NCBI GenBank assembly: GCA_018266575.1
Contig: JAFEAE010000019.1
Location: 124,001-188,000 of the forward strand
Direction: 5' to 3'
DNA: 64,000 nt
DNA from: Bacteroidota bacterium
GTDB taxonomy: Bacteria > Bacteroidota > Bacteroidia > Chitinophagales > Chitinophagaceae
Position numbers and translations under genes: made by a program. Below are positions 59,894 to 64,000 of the stretch, in pieces; the first letter of the stretch is position 1, and every line of letters begins with the position of its first letter. Under the pieces are notes generated by a model. It was not told where the DNA came from. It saw only the letters and a list, made by a program, of their open reading frames with translations, and made no database searches.

Positions 59894-62479
59894 CTAACCT
59901 AAATCCATGAGGTACTGGTCGAGTTCCATTTCCGTTTTTATTAATACATCGCGTGCTTTACTTCCCTGGTTTGGGCCAACAACTCCGGCAGCTTCCAATT
60001 GGTCCATCAATCTTCCAGCACGATTATATCCTAATTTCATTCTGCGTTGCAGTAATGAAGTAGAACCAATTTGGTTTTGTACAATCAACCTCGCGGCATC
60101 TTCAAACAACGGGTCGCGGTCTGCAAGATCAAAATCTTTCCCTTCCATTTCTTTTTCATCAACATATTCCGGCAGTAAAAATGCCTGCGGATAACCACGC
60201 TGGTCGCCGATGAATTCTGTGATCTCTTCCACTTCAGGTGTATCAACAAATGCGCATTGCAAACGCGTGATTTCCCCGTTATAAGAGATCAGCATATCCC
60301 CTTTCCCGATCAATTGCTCCGCACCTCCCGTATCAAGTATTGTGCGTGAATCTATTTTTGAAGAAACTTTAAATGCAATGCGTGCAGGGAAGTTTGCTTT
60401 GATAGTTCCTGTAATAATATTTACAGAAGGTCTTTGCGTTGCGATGATCAGATGGATACCAACTGCACGGGCCAACTGAGCTAACCGGGCGATTGGCATT
60501 TCCACTTCTTTTCCGGCAGTCATAATTAAATCTGCAAATTCATCCACAACCAAAACAATGAACGGAAGATATTGATGCCCTTTTTGCGGATTTAGTTTTC
60601 GTTTAATGAATTTATCATTATACTCTTTAATATTTCTTGCACTTGCTTCTTTAAGCAGGTCGTAACGATTATCCATCTCAATACACAACGCATTCAAAGT
60701 ATGAATTACTTTCTTGGTATCGGTAATGATCGCTTCTTCTTCGCCGGGAAGTTTTGCTAAAAAATGTTTTTCGATAGTCCGGTATAAACTCAATTCCACT
60801 TTCTTCGGATCAACCAAAACCAGTTTTAGTTGTGAAGGGTGTTTTTTATAGAGAAGGGAAACAAGAATTGCATTCAACCCAACTGATTTACCTTGCCCGG
60901 TTGCACCAGCCATTAATAAATGCGGCATAGCTGAAAGGTCAACAATAAAATTTTCATTGTCGATCTTTTTTCCAATAGCAATCGGAAGATTAAAATTATT
61001 ATACTGAAATTTTTCAGAAGCTAATAAAGTGCGCATACTCACAACCGTCTTTTTTACATTAGGCACTTCAATACCAATCGTCCCTTTCCCGGGAATTGGC
61101 GCAATAATACGAATGCCAAGCGCAGCAAGGCTTAGCGCAATATCATCTTCCAGGTTTTTAATACGGGAAATGCGGACACCAGCGGCAGGAACAATTTCAT
61201 ATAATGTTACGGTTGGACCAACCGTTGCGCTGATCTTCTGAATTTCGATATCATAATTTTTCAGCGTGCCGATGATCTGGTTTTTGTTTGCTTCCAGTTC
61301 ATTTGCATCCTGTACTATTTTCTCACTGCCATGCGCCTCGAGTAGTTCCAGTGAAGGATATTTATAATCACGCAAATCCAATGTAGGCTCATAATCCGGC
61401 TGATCGGTTGACTTGCGTTCCAGTTCGGTGGCATCTTCATTATCATTTTCAACTTCTGCTTTATCGTCATGTTCGTCAACTTCAGGCAAATTTGTTTTTA
61501 TCTCCAGTTCAAGATCAGATGTTTTGTTTTTTATGGGAATCGTTTTTTCAACCGGCTTAACCATTTTGGCGGGTTCCTGCAAAATAGTTTCCATCGATTC
61601 TTCTATTGGCAATTCCTCTTTAACAACAGGCTCGTCTTTTTTTGCAGCTTCTTTCTTTTCATCAATATCTTTTTCGATCAGTTTCAAATCTGTCGAAGGA
61701 TTTGTATCGAAATTATTTTTTGGCGGGATCACCGTTATCCTGCTTTCACCTTTCAGTTTGTTACCTTTTTCATTAGCCACATTCTCTTCTACAAATAATT
61801 TTGCGTTATCATCCCCGGCTATCACTTCTTCAGGTTGCACCAGTTTTTCTTTTTTAGGAATCACAGGAACTTTAAACACCGGGTTGAACCTCCAGATAAT
61901 ATATGCAAGCCCTGCAACAAGCAATAATGCGGCTGTGCCTATCCAACCTATTGCGTGTATAAGCCAGTTGCTGACAATATTCCCTACTTCCCCACCCCAC
62001 GGAAAACTGTTCCCTTTAAAAATAAATGCAAGCGCCACACTGAAGAACAATAACCCGGCAAGAACATAACGAAGGTTCCTGCCGACGGAAAATACTTTTT
62101 TCTTGAATAATAAATTAACACCTACTATAAAAAAAAACGAACAGAAAAAATAAGATGCAATACCAAAACCATTGTAGATAAACTGGTGTGACACATAAGC
62201 GCCAAGATTGCCAAGAAGGTTTGCGGTTTTCTCATTGGAAGAATGCCATAGCATGGATATGCCATTAGAAACACTGGCGAAATCATTTTTCCAGGTAAAA
62301 AGATAGGAAGTAAATGCAATTAAAAGGAAAACCGACAGCAGCAAAAAAACAGCTCCGGTAATTTTGTGGGTACGTTCGTCTTTAACCACTTGCCGCATCG
62401 TAACCCGCTCTTCTTTTTCAACCGCCAATTTACCCTTTGCGGCAGGTTGAGACTTTTTCGACTTCTTGCTATTTGCCAT
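59894..62479 (-). CDS. ftsK: DNA translocase FtsK/SpoIIIE
   Basis: An 861-residue translocase that moves DNA through the closing septum. Four membrane helices lie within residues 35-200, followed by a charged linker (200-380), the alpha/beta motor and the C-terminal gamma winged helix. Walker A is AGATGQGKSVGLNA (about 528-541) and Walker B is FIVLVVDEFADL. The gamma domain is GSTSLLQRRMKLGYNRAGRLMDQLEAAGVVG in outline, seen as LLQRRMKLGYNRAGRL and the following helix, with GPNQGSKAR at the end. The linker is shorter than in E. coli, as usual in Bacteroidota. Confidence 0.95.
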   Translation of the reverse strand: MANSKKSKKSQPAAKGKLAVEKEERVTMRQVVKDERTHKITGAVFLLLSVFLLIAFTSYLFTWKNDFASVSNGISMLWHSSNEKTANLLGNLGAYVSHQFIYNGFGIASYFFCSFFFIVGVNLLFKKKVFSVGRNLRYVLAGLLFFSVALAFIFKGNSFPWGGEVGNIVSNWLIHAIGWIGTAALLLVAGLAYIIWRFNPVFKVPVIPKKEKLVQPEEVIAGDDNAKLFVEENVANEKGNKLKGESRITVIPPKNNFDTNPSTDLKLIEKDIDEKKEAAKKDEPVVKEELPIEESMETILQEPAKMVKPVEKTIPIKNKTSDLELEIKTNLPEVDEHDDKAEVENDNEDATELERKSTDQPDYEPTLDLRDYKYPSLELLEAHGSEKIVQDANELEANKNQIIGTLKNYDIEIQKISATVGPTVTLYEIVPAAGVRISRIKNLEDDIALSLAALGIRIIAPIPGKGTIGIEVPNVKKTVVSMRTLLASEKFQYNNFNLPIAIGKKIDNENFIVDLSAMPHLLMAGATGQGKSVGLNAILVSLLYKKHPSQLKLVLVDPKKVELSLYRTIEKHFLAKLPGEEEAIITDTKKVIHTLNALCIEMDNRYDLLKEASARNIKEYNDKFIKRKLNPQKGHQYLPFIVLVVDEFADLIMTAGKEVEMPIARLAQLARAVGIHLIIATQRPSVNIITGTIKANFPARIAFKVSSKIDSRTILDTGGAEQLIGKGDMLISYNGEITRLQCAFVDTPEVEEITEFIGDQRGYPQAFLLPEYVDEKEMEGKDFDLADRDPLFEDAARLIVQNQIGSTSLLQRRMKLGYNRAGRLMDQLEAAGVVGPNQGSKARDVLIKTEMELDQYLMDLG

Positions 62480-62706
62480 GCACGCAAAGATAAGTAACCT
62501 TATATTGTTTTTTCATAAAGAGAAAACCAGTGGCGTCTCCTTCCGGATCTTTAACTCCGGCGAATTGATATCGCAAAGATCACTCTTTCGTCGGGATGAC
62601 AAACGCTGAATCAAATTCTTAATTCAAACACTATCAAAACGTATTGCAATTTCAGGTTTGAAATAATAAATTGTAATTTCCCAACTTACAATCACCTGAA
62701 GTAAGA
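62480..62706. other. Divergent spacer between ftsK and the sensor gene
   Basis: 227 bp with a short inverted repeat GATCTTT / AAAGATC, the sequence CTTTCGTCGGGATGACAAAC (20 bases) that resembles a widespread intergenic repeat, and ATTGTAA / TTACAAT around 62679-62697 before the sensor start. No gene and no convincing promoter box are seen. Confidence 0.45.
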
Positions 62707-64000
62707 ATGACCAAAGCGCAACTTTATATCCTTTTCCTAATTTCCCCGGTTGTTTTATTTCTTTTTGAAGGGCATGTTTATGCGCAGGTGAAACCGGATT
62801 CAACGATTTTGGATGTTAACAAAGTTGAATTTGTACAGGCTTTGTATCCGTATTCATTCATTGAAGTAAGAAAAAATGATGTACCTGACGACAGCATTCC
62901 GCTTCTTCGATTCGGCAAATCGTTACCGGAAAAATACAGCGTGAATATCCCAAACAGTCTTGTAAATAAATCCGTATACCTGAAATTCGTTTTGCAAAAT
63001 ACTGCTGACACTGCGTTAAGTGTATATTTTTTTGGCGGCACTTATGTGAAAGACATTGCTATTTTCAAAGCAGATGTAAATAATATTCGCCACACATTTG
63101 AGCAGGTAAAAACCGCGCACATCTCAAGCCTCTCGAACCTTCCGCTAATCATGCTGGGCCCTAAATCGGCCAGTGTAATTTTTGTACGTTTAATATTTGT
63201 AAAAACACAGGTCAATTCCCTTGCGCCAAGGATCATCAATAAAAATTTTACCAATTATTTCAAGACGGAGTTATTGAGCAGAAGAGCGAGCATCGGATTG
63301 ATTACTTACATTGTATCAGGCATTTTGCTGATGATGATTTTTTATTCGCTTGCCGTATACCTGCAAAGTTTCAAAATAGAATTCCTGTTTTATACAGGTT
63401 ATACATTGTTCATGGGATTGCTACTTTTCCTGAAATCTTTTTTATTCGGCGCCACATCTTCGTTCAATTATATTTTTGAAGGCTATCTTGATTTTATTAT
63501 GCAAGGTGCCGGGTACATTTTTTATATGATGTTCATCAGAAAATTCCTGGATACAAAAACAAAATATCCCTTTCTCGAAAAATTTTTAACGGCAAGCCAG
63601 TGGCTGGTTGGGGCATTACTTGTGGTGTTTTCCTTCTTTTATTTTTTTGTAAATGATTTTTCTTTTATCAACATCATTCAAAATACCACAAAACAGATAC
63701 TGCTTATTATCGGTATTGTGTTCGTTGTTTTCGGGTTTGGCAAAACAGACCGCTTAATGAAATATTTAGTATGGGGGCAATTGATCCTAATCTTTTTTTC
63801 CATTATTTCTTTTTTGCTTATTCTTAAACCTACATTGTTTGTAAAACCTCCGCCACATACAAGCAGTGTGCTCATTAATGACTCCTTATTGTATTACGAG
63901 ATCGGGCTTATCCTGGAGTTGATCTTTTTCCTGATGGGCTTAGCATACAAAAACAGGATGGAAATTATTGAACGGGTAAAAGATGCCGAAAGGCTGAAAT
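62707..64000 (+). CDS. 7TM-DISM sensor protein (N-terminal part, runs off the window)
   Basis: An open frame from ATG 62707 to the window end, 431 codons, without a stop. Residues 1-26 form a signal peptide (ends VYAQ). Residues 30-185 form the extracytoplasmic 7TMR-DISM sugar-binding-like domain, with the LYLKFVLQNTADT-like segment seen as VYLKFVLQNTAD. From about residue 195 come seven membrane helices, and near residue 415 a helical linker (RMEIIERVKDAERLK) starts. In Bacteroidota such proteins usually continue into a histidine kinase or a LytTR/HTH output domain. The output type is unknown here. Confidence 0.75.
   Translation, partial: MTKAQLYILFLISPVVLFLFEGHVYAQVKPDSTILDVNKVEFVQALYPYSFIEVRKNDVPDDSIPLLRFGKSLPEKYSVNIPNSLVNKSVYLKFVLQNTADTALSVYFFGGTYVKDIAIFKADVNNIRHTFEQVKTAHISSLSNLPLIMLGPKSASVIFVRLIFVKTQVNSLAPRIINKNFTNYFKTELLSRRASIGLITYIVSGILLMMIFYSLAVYLQSFKIEFLFYTGYTLFMGLLLFLKSFLFGATSSFNYIFEGYLDFIMQGAGYIFYMMFIRKFLDTKTKYPFLEKFLTASQWLVGALLVVFSFFYFFVNDFSFINIIQNTTKQILLIIGIVFVVFGFGKTDRLMKYLVWGQLILIFFSIISFLLILKPTLFVKPPPHTSSVLINDSLLYYEIGLILELIFFLMGLAYKNRMEIIERVKDAERLK

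Noticed and set aside
1..64000. CRISPR arrays, tRNA, rRNA, insertion sequences, defence systems
   Set aside because: No regularly spaced repeats, cloverleaf sequences, transposase motifs or nuclease/defence gene clusters were found on either strand.

Overview
This 64 kb window is a chromosomal segment of a Bacteroidota bacterium, most likely of the Chitinophagales/Chitinophagaceae. The evidence is low-to-moderate GC, several Bacteroidota-type promoters (a TTTG-like -33 box, about 19 nt, then TAnnTTTG), weak Shine-Dalgarno sequences, type IX secretion genes (porW and a cargo protein with a C-terminal sorting domain), type III glutamine synthetase, a bactofilin/porW neighbourhood, a parA-parB-DUF5683-dapB block and an alpha-oxoamine synthase of the Bacteroidota kind. 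I see no rRNA, tRNA, CRISPR array, prophage or insertion sequence.

Layout. 0-10 kb: tail of a membrane protein, GNAT, SprT-like metalloprotein, a four-TM protein, bactofilin with a peptidase-less M23-type anchor, then porW and a class A penicillin-binding protein, facing a T9SS-secreted beta-solenoid protein. 10-16 kb: a glycan island (LacI regulator, diverged GH95-like enzyme, GH13 alpha-glucosidase lipoprotein) leading into proC. 17-26 kb: a surface polysaccharide region (hldD, acyltransferase 3, three GT4 glycosyltransferases, a GT-C-like membrane protein) with purL inside it. 26-35 kb: housekeeping genes (type III glutamine synthetase, cmk, lon, an OM barrel, a metallophosphoesterase, an FMN reductase). 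35-39 kb: the chromosome partition block with a four-helix-bundle gene inserted between parA and parB. 39-44 kb: a probable sucrose cassette (Rrf2 regulator, SUT/SLC45-like permease, fructokinase, amylosucrase). 44-46 kb: a dgcN-dgcA pair for D-glutamate catabolism. 47-64 kb: cystathionine beta-synthase, a kinase-fold protein, fbaA, an M16 peptidase, a PafA phosphatase, an alpha-oxoamine synthase, a thioredoxin-fold protein, ubiX, a LolA-like protein, FtsK and the start of a 7TM-DISM sensor that runs off the end.

How the genes work together. PorW and the T9SS cargo belong to one secretion route. Bactofilin, its membrane partner and PBP1A concern cell wall and shape. The sucrose cassette suggests import, transglucosylation to alpha-glucan with release of fructose, and phosphorylation of the fructose. 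The GH13 lipoprotein and the GH95-like enzyme could process alpha-glucans or fucosylated glycans at the cell surface or in the periplasm.

The most unusual material is non-coding. A four-copy intergenic repeat carries different hairpins at one internal position. A CAGT-rich inverted repeat lies in the parA leader. A TTTTCAT-GGTT motif precedes the terminators of several minus-strand genes, one of which may be a short RNA gene. Two long gene-poor stretches (46.0-46.8 kb and 48.2-49.0 kb) hold decayed repeat sequence.
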